Shown: positions 7,676 through 16,593, counted from the first letter of the stretch. The stretch is DNA of 64,000 nucleotides from JAJAZB01 sp964244295 (GCA_964244295.1 CAXTIG010000013.1:78040-142039), one strand, 5' to 3'. Numbers and translations: made by a program. The notes: a model not told the origin generated them from the letters alone.

Positions 7676-8968
7676 ATGTACTCCACTTTTCTCGACGAAC
7701 TCCGCTGGCGCGGAATGCTGCAAGACGCCACCCCCGGCACCGAAGAACAACTCGGAAAAGAGGCCACGGCGGCCTACATCGGCTTCGACCCCACGGCGGC
7801 TTCGCTCCACATCGGCAACCTCGCCACCATCATGCTGCTGGTGCATTTTCAGCGGGCGGGCCACCGCCCCGTGGCGCTGGTGGGCGGGGCCACGGGCATG
7901 ATCGGCGACCCCTCGGGCAAAGCCGCCGAGCGGGAGTTTTTGTCGGAAGAAACCCTGGCCCGCAACCAGGCGGGCATCCGGGAGCAACTGGAAAAGTTCT
8001 TGGTTTTTGAAGGAGAAAATAGGGCCGAATTGGTCAACAACTACGACTGGTTCCGGGAATTCAGCTTCCTGGGTTTCCTGCGCGAAGTGGGTAAGTTTCT
8101 GACCGTCAATTACATGATGAGCAAAGACTCGGTGCAAAAGCGGCTCGAAACGGGGCTGTCGTTCACCGAGTTTTCGTACCAGCTCCTCCAGGGCTACGAT
8201 TTTTACTGGCTTTACAAAAACAAAAACATCCGCCTCCAAATGGGCGGCTCCGACCAGTGGGGCAACATCACCACCGGCACCGAACTAATCCGACGCCTGG
8301 AGGGAGGAGCCGACGAAGACGGCCCCCGCGCTTTTGCCCTGACCACGCCGCTGGTGACCAAAGCCGACGGCTCGAAGTTCGGCAAAAGCGAAAGCGGCAA
8401 CGTGTGGCTCGACCCGGCCCTGACCTCGCCCTACCAGTTTTACCAGTTCTGGCTCCAGGCCACCGACGCCGACGCGCCGCGTTTGCTGCGGGTGTTTACG
8501 CTGCTTTCGCGGGAGGAAATCGAGCGCCTCGAAGCCGAGCACGCCGCCGCCCCGCACCAGCGGCTGATGCAAAGGGCATTGGCTGAGGACGTGACCACGC
8601 GGGTGCATTCCGCCGCCGCTTATGAAACCGCCGTGCAGGCCAGCGAGGTGCTCTACGGCAAGGGCACGCTCGACACCCTGCAGAGCCTCGACGCCGCCAC
8701 CTTCGCCAGCCTGTTCGAGGGCGTTCCGCAAACCAGCCTGACGAAAGCCGACCTCGCCGCCTGCGCCACCGTGACCGATTTTCTGGCCGGGACCGGGGTG
8801 TACCCCTCGAAGGGCGAAGCCCGCCGGGCCATCCAGGGCGGGGGCGTTTCCATCAACAAAACCAAACTCACCGACCCGGCCCAGGCGGCGGAATTTTCGC
8901 TGTTACTCGAAAAATTCGTGCTGGTGGGTAAGGGGAAGAAGAATCATTTGGTGTGGGTGAAGGGGTAG
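7676..8968 (+). CDS. tyrS: Tyrosine-tRNA ligase
   Basis: A 430-residue class I aminoacyl-tRNA synthetase that charges tRNA-Tyr. The HIGH-type motif is SLHIGNLATI (His45) and the KMSKS-type motif is KFGKS (234-238). Between them are YIGFDPTAASLH, GGATGMIGDPSGK, the tyrosine-recognition stretch FSYQLLQGYDFYWLY and MGGSDQWGNI. The C-terminus has an S4-like RNA-binding domain (YPSKGEARRAIQGGGVSINK, about 372-391). Its length fits the bacterial TyrS family. It is a single gene with its own promoter box, followed by a strong hairpin at 8994-9093. Confidence 0.97.
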   Translation: MYSTFLDELRWRGMLQDATPGTEEQLGKEATAAYIGFDPTAASLHIGNLATIMLLVHFQRAGHRPVALVGGATGMIGDPSGKAAEREFLSEETLARNQAGIREQLEKFLVFEGENRAELVNNYDWFREFSFLGFLREVGKFLTVNYMMSKDSVQKRLETGLSFTEFSYQLLQGYDFYWLYKNKNIRLQMGGSDQWGNITTGTELIRRLEGGADEDGPRAFALTTPLVTKADGSKFGKSESGNVWLDPALTSPYQFYQFWLQATDADAPRLLRVFTLLSREEIERLEAEHAAAPHQRLMQRALAEDVTTRVHSAAAYETAVQASEVLYGKGTLDTLQSLDAATFASLFEGVPQTSLTKADLAACATVTDFLAGTGVYPSKGEARRAIQGGGVSINKTKLTDPAQAAEFSLLLEKFVLVGKGKKNHLVWVKG

Positions 8969-8993
8969 CTGATGCTCCAACTCATTACTTCCT

Positions 8994-9093
8994 GACTGTC
9001 ATCCAGAGCGCAGCGAAGGACCTTTCGCGCTTACCAACCAACTATCTTGATTCCAACCGCGAAAGGTCCTTCGCTGCGCTCTGGATGACAGTC
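8994..9093. repeat. 36-bp perfect inverted repeat, 'GTCATCC...CGCAGCGAAGG' family
   Basis: 8994-9029 is the exact reverse complement of 9058-9093. It sits between tyrS and the protease gene. Related GTCATCCC or GTCATTGCGAG palindromes occur at 23378-23469, 24946-25138 and 41901-41991. Confidence 0.9.
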
Positions 9094-9122
9094 GATATTT
9101 TAGCACTCCCCAAAATTCCCCC

Positions 9123-10010
9123 ATGTTCGTCGAAGCCATCGAAGCCGTTGACCTTTTCACCCGGCCCATTCACACCCTGTCGCGCACTTACGGCGGGTTG
9201 CTGATTCCGGGGTCGTCCACCCTGTTTTTTGTCAACGACGAAGGCGTGGCCGTGACCTGCAAGCACGTGGCCGGGTTGATTGCCGGGGCCGAAAGCCTCA
9301 ACGCCCGCTACGGGCAATTCCGGGCCGAGCGCGACGCCCTGCCCCGCGACGGGCGGTTCAAGAAAAACCTCGCCGGGCTGGAAGCGAAGTACGGCTACCG
9401 GCCCGAAACGCTGATTCAGATGAAGCACCACTTCGTCAACGCCTTCGACCGCATCGACACCATCGATTTTCACTTCCACCCCAGCCTCGACTTAGCCATC
9501 GTGGTGTTCAAGGGCTTTACCAAAACCTTTTACACCTCGCACGCCACGTTCGTGGCCGACCCCAGCCAAATCAAGCAGGGCCGCTCGCTGTGCCGGTTGG
9601 GCTACCCCTTCCCGGAGTACACCAACTACCGCCACAACCCCACCACCGACGACATCGAATGGACGGCGGAAGGCAACCCGCACTCGCCCCGATTTCCCAT
9701 TGACGGCATCATCACCCGCTTCGCGGCGGCGGAGGCGGGCGGGGCACCCACGTCCATCGAACTGAGCACCCCCGGCCTGATGGGCCAGAGTGGCGGGCCG
9801 CTCTTCGACCGCACCGGGCGGGTGTACGGGATGCAGTCGATGACCAACCACCTGCACCTGGGTTTCGACCTGGAAAACGCCGAAATCCTGCGGCAGGGGC
9901 GGCGGGTGAAGGTGTCGAACTATCCGTTTTTGCACGTGGGGCATTGCGTCCACGTGGAGCGGATTACGGAGTTTTTGCGGGGGAATGGGGTAAGGTTTTT
10001 TGAGGGGTGA
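9123..10010 (+). CDS. Trypsin-like serine protease domain protein
   Basis: A 295-residue protein with a chymotrypsin-fold catalytic triad: His48 in TCKHVAG, Asp123 in SLDLAIV and Ser223 in GQSGGPLF. There is no signal peptide, PDZ domain or membrane segment, so it is probably cytosolic. It looks like the stand-alone S1/HtrA-type peptidases of bacteria. The start MFVEAIEAVDLF directly follows the 36-bp hairpin. Its last 201 bp are present a second time at 12332-12532, beyond an AT-rich insert. The intact copy here encodes the full C-terminus. Confidence 0.85.
   Translation: MFVEAIEAVDLFTRPIHTLSRTYGGLLIPGSSTLFFVNDEGVAVTCKHVAGLIAGAESLNARYGQFRAERDALPRDGRFKKNLAGLEAKYGYRPETLIQMKHHFVNAFDRIDTIDFHFHPSLDLAIVVFKGFTKTFYTSHATFVADPSQIKQGRSLCRLGYPFPEYTNYRHNPTTDDIEWTAEGNPHSPRFPIDGIITRFAAAEAGGAPTSIELSTPGLMGQSGGPLFDRTGRVYGMQSMTNHLHLGFDLENAEILRQGRRVKVSNYPFLHVGHCVHVERITEFLRGNGVRFFEG
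9808..10008 (+). repeat. 201-bp direct repeat, copy 1 (3' end of the protease gene)
   Basis: Bases 9808-10008 recur at 12332-12532 with one mismatch seen (near 9839). The repeat ends within the stop codon (TGA here, TAG in copy 2). The two copies bracket about 2.3 kb. Confidence 0.95.
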
Positions 10011-10475
10011 GTGACTGGACGGGCTTCGTTCGCCTGTCTATGCTTTCGCCCACTTAGCCTGATTTAGTGACTTGACGACCTGAAGGAGTACGATAAAATA
10101 TTTCTATAAAAATGAATGGTAATTTATGAGTCAGCACCTAAAAAATAGATAATTGAACATTACGTTGAACCGGAACCGGGAGATTGTCTATAAAAATAGT
10201 TCAACAAATGAACTTGAAGCAAAACCTAAAATTTCATTAAATTTCAGGTTTTTGAAAATACTATTTGGATCATCATAAAGAATCAATCATCTTTCGCAAA
10301 AGTCAACCACCAAACCTATCCTCAGCAATGCATCCGTTCGCCGCCAAGCAGTTTATTCTCTTTAATTTTTTGGATTCAATTCGACAGAGGTAATCAGAAC
10401 CTCAGTTGATGGTCTGATCATTTTTTAACTCTATCCAATGGAGTTCAGGTAAACTATCGCCATTGTTAAATCAAT
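10011..10475. other. AT-rich gap at the left end of the insert
   Basis: No gene is seen. The sequence turns abruptly AT-rich soon after the protease stop, unlike all flanking DNA. It probably holds the promoter of the 10476 gene, but I see no clear TAnnTTTG box. Confidence 0.6.
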
Positions 10476-11069
10476 ATGAGAGTATTTATTATCATATTTT
10501 CCTCGTTATTCTTTTCCTACACTCTTCATGCCCAAAACGCTAACAAATGGGAGATAGCAACGGATTTTCTTTGGCTTATTGACAAAAATACTCTGCCAAA
10601 ATATTCGATTCTTGTTAAGAGAAGTATATCTGAAAAAGGAAAAATCAGGCTGCGAATTGGATACGATAAAAATTCTTCATATGCTCAACTTATTAAAAAT
10701 GAGGGAGGTAATAAGGCATTGTTAATTCGATTGGGGTATGAACATACTTATCAATTATCTCATCCTGATTTTCAAATTTATTTCGGGCTTGAGGGAAGTT
10801 ACAGTTATTCAACGAGGATTTACTCAGGATATTTTGATCCTGTTTCTCAAATAACGGAGCTTAACCGGGATGACATAACAAAAGGAGGAATTGTTGGTGT
10901 GCTGGGATTTAGGTACTTGATAAACGAAAGCTTCTCAGTTTCGACAGAATCTACTGTAAGTGTTTCGAGAGTAGGCTTAAAAACCTTGAAACGCACAAAC
11001 TATCAAACCAGCATTAACGAGTTTTTAGTTTCTCCAATTTCCGTCTTAAATTTCAGTTTTCACTTTTAA
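10476..11069 (+). CDS. Exported protein, possible outer-membrane beta-barrel
   Basis: A 197-residue protein with a signal peptide (MRVFIIIFSSLFFSYTLHAQ, cleavage after HAQ). The mature part alternates polar and hydrophobic/aromatic residues (IRLRIGYDKN, LLIRLGYEHTYQL, FQIYFGLEGSYSYSTR, GVLGFRYLINESFSVSTEST) and ends in LNFSFHF, a terminal Phe typical of outer-membrane barrels. I infer an eight-strand-type small barrel; no family can be named. Codon use is strongly AT-rich, like its downstream neighbour and unlike the rest of the window. It sits 13 bases before the type IX cargo gene, so the two are probably co-transcribed. Confidence 0.7.
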   Translation: MRVFIIIFSSLFFSYTLHAQNANKWEIATDFLWLIDKNTLPKYSILVKRSISEKGKIRLRIGYDKNSSYAQLIKNEGGNKALLIRLGYEHTYQLSHPDFQIYFGLEGSYSYSTRIYSGYFDPVSQITELNRDDITKGGIVGVLGFRYLINESFSVSTESTVSVSRVGLKTLKRTNYQTSINEFLVSPISVLNFSFHF

Positions 11070-11082
11070 TCTCTAATCCAAA

Positions 11083-12261
11083 ATGAAAAATCATTACCGC
11101 TCCGCCTTGGCAGTAACGATGATACTGCTTTCTTTAGTCGCATTCAAAGTTAATGCACAAGACAAAATTCTGTTCAACGGTTCGCTTTACACCAACAATT
11201 CAAGCGTCTATTTACCTTGCAACAGCGCTTCTCCAGTCAGTGCCCGCGTAGAAATAGATGGAGTTGGCGGCAGACAGTACGCGATTATTAACAGCGCTAG
11301 TGTACAACCTGCTGGTTGGTCTTACACTCTTTCTCAAGTAGGATCGTTCAACAGCCAAATTAACTTCACAGTAAATAGCAACGGTGGAACACTCACGGTG
11401 AATTATCAACAACAAGGTGGCTCGGGTTCCACGATAACAATAAGTTTGGTGCGAGTTTCCACAGTAAATTTTACTTCAACCCCGGCTTTGAATGGGGGCA
11501 ATCAATCAGCAACTTATGAAATTTCTACAGATAATTCTGTGGATTCCTATTCTTGGATAACTACCGCAGGGCTTCGGGTGAATGGTTCAACAAGCTACAC
11601 CAGTAGCGGAGGATTTGGAGCGAGTGCTACCATTAGTACACTCTCAACTGGCGGAAATTTGAGTGTACGGGCAAATTCTACATCCTGTGGATCAGGGCCT
11701 ACCAATAGCATAGACGTAGGCCCGACATACATCAGCAGTGCTACGGTTGATGGTCAACCGTATGGTGGTGGAACCGTTTACGTTTCTTCAAGTGCATATC
11801 TGGTTGTAAACACCAACGCTAGTTCCGTTTCATGGAGTATTTTGAATGGTACTGGCTATATCTACCCTGCATTAAATTCTTGCAATGCCTCTCCTAATCC
11901 ATTTATTCGAGTATTTGCTGAAACATCGGCTAGCTACGGGACTTCGGATAGTCGCACTTTTTACATCATGCTGCAAGGGTATTCGGGTTACTCAATGGCG
12001 TACCCTAACCCAACAACTGAAAAATTGAAAGTTGATTTCGACGATGCTCAAATGGCTTCGGACTTACTTCACGGTTTTGGGCTCTATAGCAAGAGCGCTG
12101 AACTAGTCAGGAGTTTTAACGTAGAGCAAGCCAAAACGACAAAGTATTTTCAAAATACCAAAAGTATTGAACTCGACTTAAAAGGATTAGTCCCTGGGAT
12201 TTATTACCTAAAAGTCAAGATGGGTGACCGAACTTTTGCGAATCAAATTTCGGTAAAGTAA
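11083..12261 (+). CDS. Secreted protein with type IX secretion C-terminal sorting domain
   Basis: A 392-residue protein. Residues 1-25 are a signal peptide ending FKVNAQ. The middle (about 26-305) is Ser/Thr/Gly/Asn-rich with immunoglobulin-like beta-strand segments (NSVDSYSWITTAGLRVNGST, ASSVSWSILNGTGYIYP). The last 80 residues form a type A sorting domain: MAYPNPTTEKLKVDF, then LYSKSAELVRSF, and GLVPGIYYLKVKMGDRTF ending in the basic tail ISVK. It should cross the outer membrane through the type IX system and be attached or released at the surface. Like its upstream neighbour it is AT-rich, and both lie between two copies of the protease gene's 3' end, which suggests acquisition by transfer. 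Confidence 0.88.
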   Translation: MKNHYRSALAVTMILLSLVAFKVNAQDKILFNGSLYTNNSSVYLPCNSASPVSARVEIDGVGGRQYAIINSASVQPAGWSYTLSQVGSFNSQINFTVNSNGGTLTVNYQQQGGSGSTITISLVRVSTVNFTSTPALNGGNQSATYEISTDNSVDSYSWITTAGLRVNGSTSYTSSGGFGASATISTLSTGGNLSVRANSTSCGSGPTNSIDVGPTYISSATVDGQPYGGGTVYVSSSAYLVVNTNASSVSWSILNGTGYIYPALNSCNASPNPFIRVFAETSASYGTSDSRTFYIMLQGYSGYSMAYPNPTTEKLKVDFDDAQMASDLLHGFGLYSKSAELVRSFNVEQAKTTKYFQNTKSIELDLKGLVPGIYYLKVKMGDRTFANQISVK

Positions 12262-12276
12262 TCTCAAAATTTGTAA

Positions 12277-12315
12277 GAAAAGCCCCGCACTGCAAACTCA
12301 CAACGCGGGGCTTTC
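12277..12315. terminator. Terminator hairpin after the type IX cargo gene
   Basis: AAAAGCCCCGC pairs with GCGGGGCTTTC across a 16-base loop. A near-identical hairpin lies at 21934-21972 beyond the CRISPR array, and both are followed by a CTGTCTCCTGT-type sequence. Confidence 0.75.
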
Positions 12316-12331
12316 TCTTGTCTCCTGTTCC

Positions 12332-12535
12332 ACCGCACCGGGCGGGTGTACGGGATGCAGTCAATGACCAACCACCTGCACCTGGGTTTCGACCTGGAAA
12401 ACGCCGAAATCCTGCGGCAGGGGCGGCGGGTGAAGGTGTCGAACTATCCGTTTTTGCACGTGGGGCATTGCGTCCACGTGGAGCGGATTACGGAGTTTTT
12501 GCGGGGGAATGGGGTAAGGTTTTTTGAGGGGTAGA
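12332..12535 (+). pseudogene. Detached 3' end of the protease gene (direct repeat copy 2)
   Basis: A 201-bp copy of 9808-10008 with one mismatch, ending in TAG. It encodes the last 66 or so residues of the 9123-10010 protease (YGMQSMTNHLHLGFDLENAE onward) but lacks the catalytic triad. An ATG at 12346 opens a 62-residue frame, yet no promoter or family supports a separate protein. It marks the right edge of the AT-rich insert. Confidence 0.9.
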
Positions 12536-12539
12536 AGCA

Positions 12540-12566
12540 AGAGGCGAGAGACAGGATACAGGAAAG
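12540..12566. repeat. Left arm of an inverted repeat that brackets the CRISPR locus
   Basis: The bases AGAGGCGAGAGACAGG, then ATACAGGAAAG, read on the minus strand as CTTTCCTGTATCCTG, then TCTCTCGCC. This matches the TTTTCCTGTCTCCTGTCTCTC sequence at about 21969-21989 with about two differences over 21 bases. A shorter CTTGTCTCCTGTTCC lies at 12317-12331. Confidence 0.5.
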
Positions 12567-12604
12567 AAGCCCTGCCATGATGTTCGACCGTAGCAGGCGG
12601 GCAT

Positions 12605-12680
12605 AAAAAAAGGCGACCCGCAGGCCGCCTGAATGTTCTCACAGCGGTAAAACCTTATTGTGAGTTGCTTCAATTTGTTC
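12605..12680 (-). ncRNA. tracrRNA of the type II-C CRISPR system
   Basis: Read on the minus strand, the anti-repeat GAACAAATTGAAGCAACTCA followed by CAAT (12680-12657) is complementary to the 5' part of the CRISPR repeat in its minus-strand sense, GTTGTGAGTTGCTTTCAATT, then TGTTC, with one base missing and one G:U pair. Next comes AAGGTTTTACCGCTGTGAGA, then ACATTCA, the nexus-like region usual in II-C tracrRNAs. A terminator hairpin (GGCG/CGCC in GGCGGCCTGCGGGTCGCC) with seven T residues ends it at 12605. It is divergent from cas9. Start and end are inferred from the promoter box and T-tract. About 76 nt is short but reasonable. Confidence 0.85.
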
Positions 12681-12684
12681 GGGG

Positions 12685-12692
12685 CAAACCTA
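12685..12692 (-). promoter_or_regulatory. -7 box (TAGGTTTG) of the tracrRNA
   Basis: An exact TAnnTTTG match on the minus strand, ending about five bases before the anti-repeat. Transcription would begin almost at the first base of the anti-repeat. Confidence 0.7.
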
Positions 12693-12795
12693 CACCGGAT
12701 TTTGGAAAATTGGACGATTTTTTCAAAAAATTTTGCGGATTGAACGCCGGCGGGTAGTTTACGGCCTCAACCGCTAAACCCCCTCTCCACTTCGC

Positions 12796-15700
12796 ATGAA
12801 ACGCATCCTGGGCCTCGACCTGGGCGTGGCTTCCATCGGCTGGGCGTATTTGCTCCTCGACGAAAGCCAACCCGACAACTCCTCCATTCTCAACGCCGGC
12901 GTTCGCATCGTTCCCCTCAGCACCGACGAAAACGACGAATTCACGAAGGGCAACGCCATCTCGAAAAACCGCGCGCGCACCCTCAAACGCAGCCTGCGGC
13001 GCGGTCAGCACCGGTACAAATTGCGCAAGCACCTGCTGCGGCAGGCGCTCGAACCGCTCGGCTTGCTGCCCGATGCGGCCCTGTTTGCCCTGCCCGCGCT
13101 GGACTTGTACGCCCTGCGCGATCGCGCCGTCCGCGAGCGCATCAGCCTGCCCGAACTGGGCCGGTTGTGGTTTCACCTCAACCAGAAACGCGGCTACCGC
13201 GACAGCCGCAAGGGCGGGCAGGCGGAAGAGGAAAAAGAGAGCGATTACCTCGGTAAAATCCGCGAACGGCACCGGCTGCTCCGGGCGCAGGGCCAGACCG
13301 TGGGCCAGCACCTCTACGACCTGGTGCAGGCCGACCCGCTCGCCCGGCTGAAGCAGCGCATTTTTTACCGGCAGGATTACGAGGCGGAGTTCGACCAAAT
13401 CTGGGAAACCCAGCAGCCGCACTACCCCGACGTATTGACCGGGGCGTTTCGCCGCCGGGTGCGTGATTTCATCATTTACTACCACCGCCCGCTGAAATCG
13501 CAGAAGGGCTTGGTGGGTGAATGCCAGTTTGAACGCCTGACGGTGACGGACAAAAAAACCGGCAAGACCCGTGAGATGGGCTACAAAGTAGCCCCCCGCA
13601 GTTCGCCGCTTTTTCAGGTGTGTCGGCTTTGGCAGGATGTAAACAAAGTCGATGTTTACCATAAAAAAGTAACGCGTATTGCGCTCACGCTGGCCCAGAA
13701 ACAGGACTTGTTCGAGTACCTGACGCACAACGTCCGCCTGAGCAAATCGGATTTACTCAAACGCCTCGGCTACCTGGGCCGGGACTACACGGTGAACGTG
13801 GACAGTCACCTGACCGGCAACGTGACGCGGCTGAAACTGGCCGAGGCTTTTGAAAAAGCGGGCGTCAGCCGCCCGGATTTACTCGATTTCACTCTCCCGG
13901 TGCGGACGACTGAATTCACGGATCGCGAAACGGGCGAGGTCACGCAGTATCCCATCGTCGATTCGGCCTGCGAGCGCCTGCCGCACTACCAACTCTGGCA
14001 CCTGCTCCACTCGGAAGACCAGCCCACCCGCATCGCGGCGGTGCTGGAACGGAATTTCGGCTTTACGGCCGAACAGGCCCAGGTGGTTTCAAACGTGAGT
14101 TTGATTCAGGATTTCAGCAACCTCAGCGCCCGCGCCATCCGGCGCTTGATTCCGTACCTGCAACAGGGGATGCTGTACAGCGATGCCTGCGAAGCAGCGG
14201 GTTACAACCACTCCGCCAGCCTCACCACCGCCGAAAACGAGGCCCGGCCCCTGGCTGAACGGCTGACGATTTTACCCAAAAACAGCCTGCGCCAGCCCGT
14301 GGTCGAGAAAATCGTAAACCAGACCATCAACCTGGTGAACGCGATGCTGGCCGACCCGGAACTGGGCCGCCCCGACGAAGTCCGGGTGGAACTGGCGCGG
14401 GAACTGAAGCAGAACATCAAGCAGCGCCAGAACACCCAGAAAAACATGGCCGAGCGCGAGCGCGACAACAAAAAATACATCGACATTTTGCAAAAAGAAT
14501 ACGGCCTCACCCGCGTCCCGCGCCGGATTCTGGAACGCTACCGGCTTTGGATCGAACAAAACAAGCAATCGCCCTACACGGGGCGGCCCATCGAATTCGG
14601 GGAGGTGATCCGGGGCGGGGGGTACGACGTGGACCACATCATTCCGCAATCGCGGCTCTTCGACGATTCGCTGAACAACCGGGTGCTGGTGGAGCGGGAA
14701 GAAAACGACGCCAAAGGCGACCTGACGGCCTACGAGTTTATGCAGACCAAAGGCGCAGGGGCCTTGCAAGGCTACCTGGAGCGGGTGCAAAACTTCCCGA
14801 AAGGCAAAAGGGCCAAGTTGCTCACCCCCAGCGAAGGCTACGAATTCCCGGATGATTTTATCGAGCGCCAACTCCGCCAAACGCAGTACATCACCAAAAC
14901 CGTGAAGAGCTTGCTCGGCCAGGTATGCCGCACCGTGACCGTGACCAGCGGCACCGTGACCGACTACCTGCGCGAAACCTGGGGGCTGGAAGACGTGATG
15001 CAAAACCTCAACTTCGACGAGTACGAGCGGGCCGGGCGCGTGGAGGAAATCTGGGGAAAAGATCAACACGGTAACCCGAAAAAATTCCTGCGCATCAAAG
15101 ATTGGAGCAAGCGCGAAGACCACCGCCACCACGCCGTGGATTCCATCGTGATTGCCGCTACCAGTCAAAGCATCATTCAAAAGCTGAACACCCTCAACGC
15201 CGACTACCAAACCCGGCGGCAGGTCTGGGAAAAAAGCCGCCGCTTTCCGCTGCCCTGGCCCACGTTTATCGTCGAAGCCTACCGGGCCATCGACGGCATC
15301 CTGGTGTCGTTCAAAGCCGGGAAGCGCGTAGCGGTGCGGAGCAAAAACAAGAAAACCGGGCAGGTGACGATCGCTCCGCGTGGGTTTCTGCACAAAGAAA
15401 CCGTGTACGGGCGCATCAATTTTCACGGCTCGGAAAGTGAGTTTCAGGACGATTATTTCGTACCGCTCACGCCGCGTTTCAACCCCGCCCTGCTGCCGAA
15501 CGTGACCAAGCCGCACATCCGGCAACTCCTCGCCGAACGCCTGGCCCAATTTGGCAACGACCCGAAAAAAGCCTTCTCGAAACTCGACCAGAATCCCATT
15601 TGGTTCGATGCCGCCCAAACCCGGCAATTGGTGAAGGTGCCGGTGTACCAGACGGAATTTGTGGTGCGCTACACCCTCGACGGCAATTTCAAAGCCGCCG

Positions 15701-16458
15701 ACGCCGAGTACATCGTGGACGAAGGCGTGAAGCGCGTGGTGAAAGAGCGGCTCGCGCGCTTTGGCAACGACCCGAAAAAAGCCTTCCGGGAAGAGGCCGG
15801 CCTGATTTGGATGAATGAAGCGAAAGGCATTTGCGTGAAGTCGGTGCGCTGTCGGTCGGGGTACAACGACCTTGAGCCTCTGCACGTATCGGTAGAAGGC
15901 AAAACGCTACCGAATCATGCCCGTCGGATGAATCCTGACGCGCAACCCGTTGATTTCGTTGTAACACGTAACAACCACCATCTTGCTGTTTATCGGGGAA
16001 CCGATGGAAAGTTACGCGACGAAATGGTGACTTTGTGGACTGCCGTTGAACGCAAACAGCAAGATTTACCCATCATTTGGCAGCACCATCCTGAGTTGGG
16101 CGAGTTGGTTATTTCGCTGCAATTAAACGAACTCTTTGTTTTCAACCTGACCAGCGAAGAATTGGACGAGGCGGTTGCCAACGAAAACCACCGACTTATT
16201 GGAAAGAATCTTTTCCGGGTTCAGAAAATGACGAAAAAGGCTTCGGGGGGCCTTGACCTTTATTTCCGACGCCATACGGAAACATCGGTTAGTGACGAGG
16301 CTCCCAAAAAGTCTGAAGAGTCTGGCGAAGAAACAGAATCAGGGGAAACGCTTTCCAGACGTTTAGGAAAAGTGATCATCGTAAAAAGTTTGGCTAATCT
16401 AACCGGCATCAAAGTCCGCCTCGATACGTTAGGTCGAATTACACGAGTCGGCGCGTAA
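12796..16458 (+). CDS. cas9: Type II-C CRISPR RNA-guided endonuclease Cas9
   Basis: A 1220-residue effector that cuts DNA matching a crRNA spacer when bound to crRNA and tracrRNA. RuvC-I is ILGLDLGVASIGWA (Asp8) and the Arg-rich bridge helix is KNRARTLKRSLRRGQHRYKL. RuvC-II is DEVRVELARELKQ (Glu532). HNH is YDVDHIIPQSRLFDDSLNNR (Asp613, His614, later Asn637). RuvC-III is HRHHAVDSIVIAA (His779, Asp782). All catalytic residues are present, so it should be active. The C-terminal part holds two copies of a '..ERLa.FGNDPKKAF' unit exactly 70 residues apart (about 914-930 and 984-1000). The last 60 residues include an acidic Ser/Glu stretch (SDEAPKKSEESGEETESGET) and then VIIVKSLANLTGIKVRLDTL. The tracrRNA lies divergently upstream; cas1 and cas2 follow. 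Confidence 0.97.
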   Translation: MKRILGLDLGVASIGWAYLLLDESQPDNSSILNAGVRIVPLSTDENDEFTKGNAISKNRARTLKRSLRRGQHRYKLRKHLLRQALEPLGLLPDAALFALPALDLYALRDRAVRERISLPELGRLWFHLNQKRGYRDSRKGGQAEEEKESDYLGKIRERHRLLRAQGQTVGQHLYDLVQADPLARLKQRIFYRQDYEAEFDQIWETQQPHYPDVLTGAFRRRVRDFIIYYHRPLKSQKGLVGECQFERLTVTDKKTGKTREMGYKVAPRSSPLFQVCRLWQDVNKVDVYHKKVTRIALTLAQKQDLFEYLTHNVRLSKSDLLKRLGYLGRDYTVNVDSHLTGNVTRLKLAEAFEKAGVSRPDLLDFTLPVRTTEFTDRETGEVTQYPIVDSACERLPHYQLWHLLHSEDQPTRIAAVLERNFGFTAEQAQVVSNVSLIQDFSNLSARAIRRLIPYLQQGMLYSDACEAAGYNHSASLTTAENEARPLAERLTILPKNSLRQPVVEKIVNQTINLVNAMLADPELGRPDEVRVELARELKQNIKQRQNTQKNMAERERDNKKYIDILQKEYGLTRVPRRILERYRLWIEQNKQSPYTGRPIEFGEVIRGGGYDVDHIIPQSRLFDDSLNNRVLVEREENDAKGDLTAYEFMQTKGAGALQGYLERVQNFPKGKRAKLLTPSEGYEFPDDFIERQLRQTQYITKTVKSLLGQVCRTVTVTSGTVTDYLRETWGLEDVMQNLNFDEYERAGRVEEIWGKDQHGNPKKFLRIKDWSKREDHRHHAVDSIVIAATSQSIIQKLNTLNADYQTRRQVWEKSRRFPLPWPTFIVEAYRAIDGILVSFKAGKRVAVRSKNKKTGQVTIAPRGFLHKETVYGRINFHGSESEFQDDYFVPLTPRFNPALLPNVTKPHIRQLLAERLAQFGNDPKKAFSKLDQNPIWFDAAQTRQLVKVPVYQTEFVVRYTLDGNFKAADAEYIVDEGVKRVVKERLARFGNDPKKAFREEAGLIWMNEAKGICVKSVRCRSGYNDLEPLHVSVEGKTLPNHARRMNPDAQPVDFVVTRNNHHLAVYRGTDGKLRDEMVTLWTAVERKQQDLPIIWQHHPELGELVISLQLNELFVFNLTSEELDEAVANENHRLIGKNLFRVQKMTKKASGGLDLYFRRHTETSVSDEAPKKSEESGEETESGETLSRRLGKVIIVKSLANLTGIKVRLDTLGRITRVGA

Positions 16459-16593
16459 CCGCACGAAACGTGCCAGGTTTGTAGATTGAGCATTTTTACC
16501 CAAGAAAACGCCGCTTTTCGTTAGCAACCAGTTCCGAAAAAAAGGGTACGTTCTTTGCGGATGGAGTAGGCTGTAACGCTCCCTTTCTCCGTC

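Noticed and set aside
12346..12534. A 62-residue frame in the second copy of the protease 3' end
   Set aside because: It has an ATG only because Met codons occur in the copied segment; it lacks the catalytic domain and a promoter. Listed as a pseudogene.
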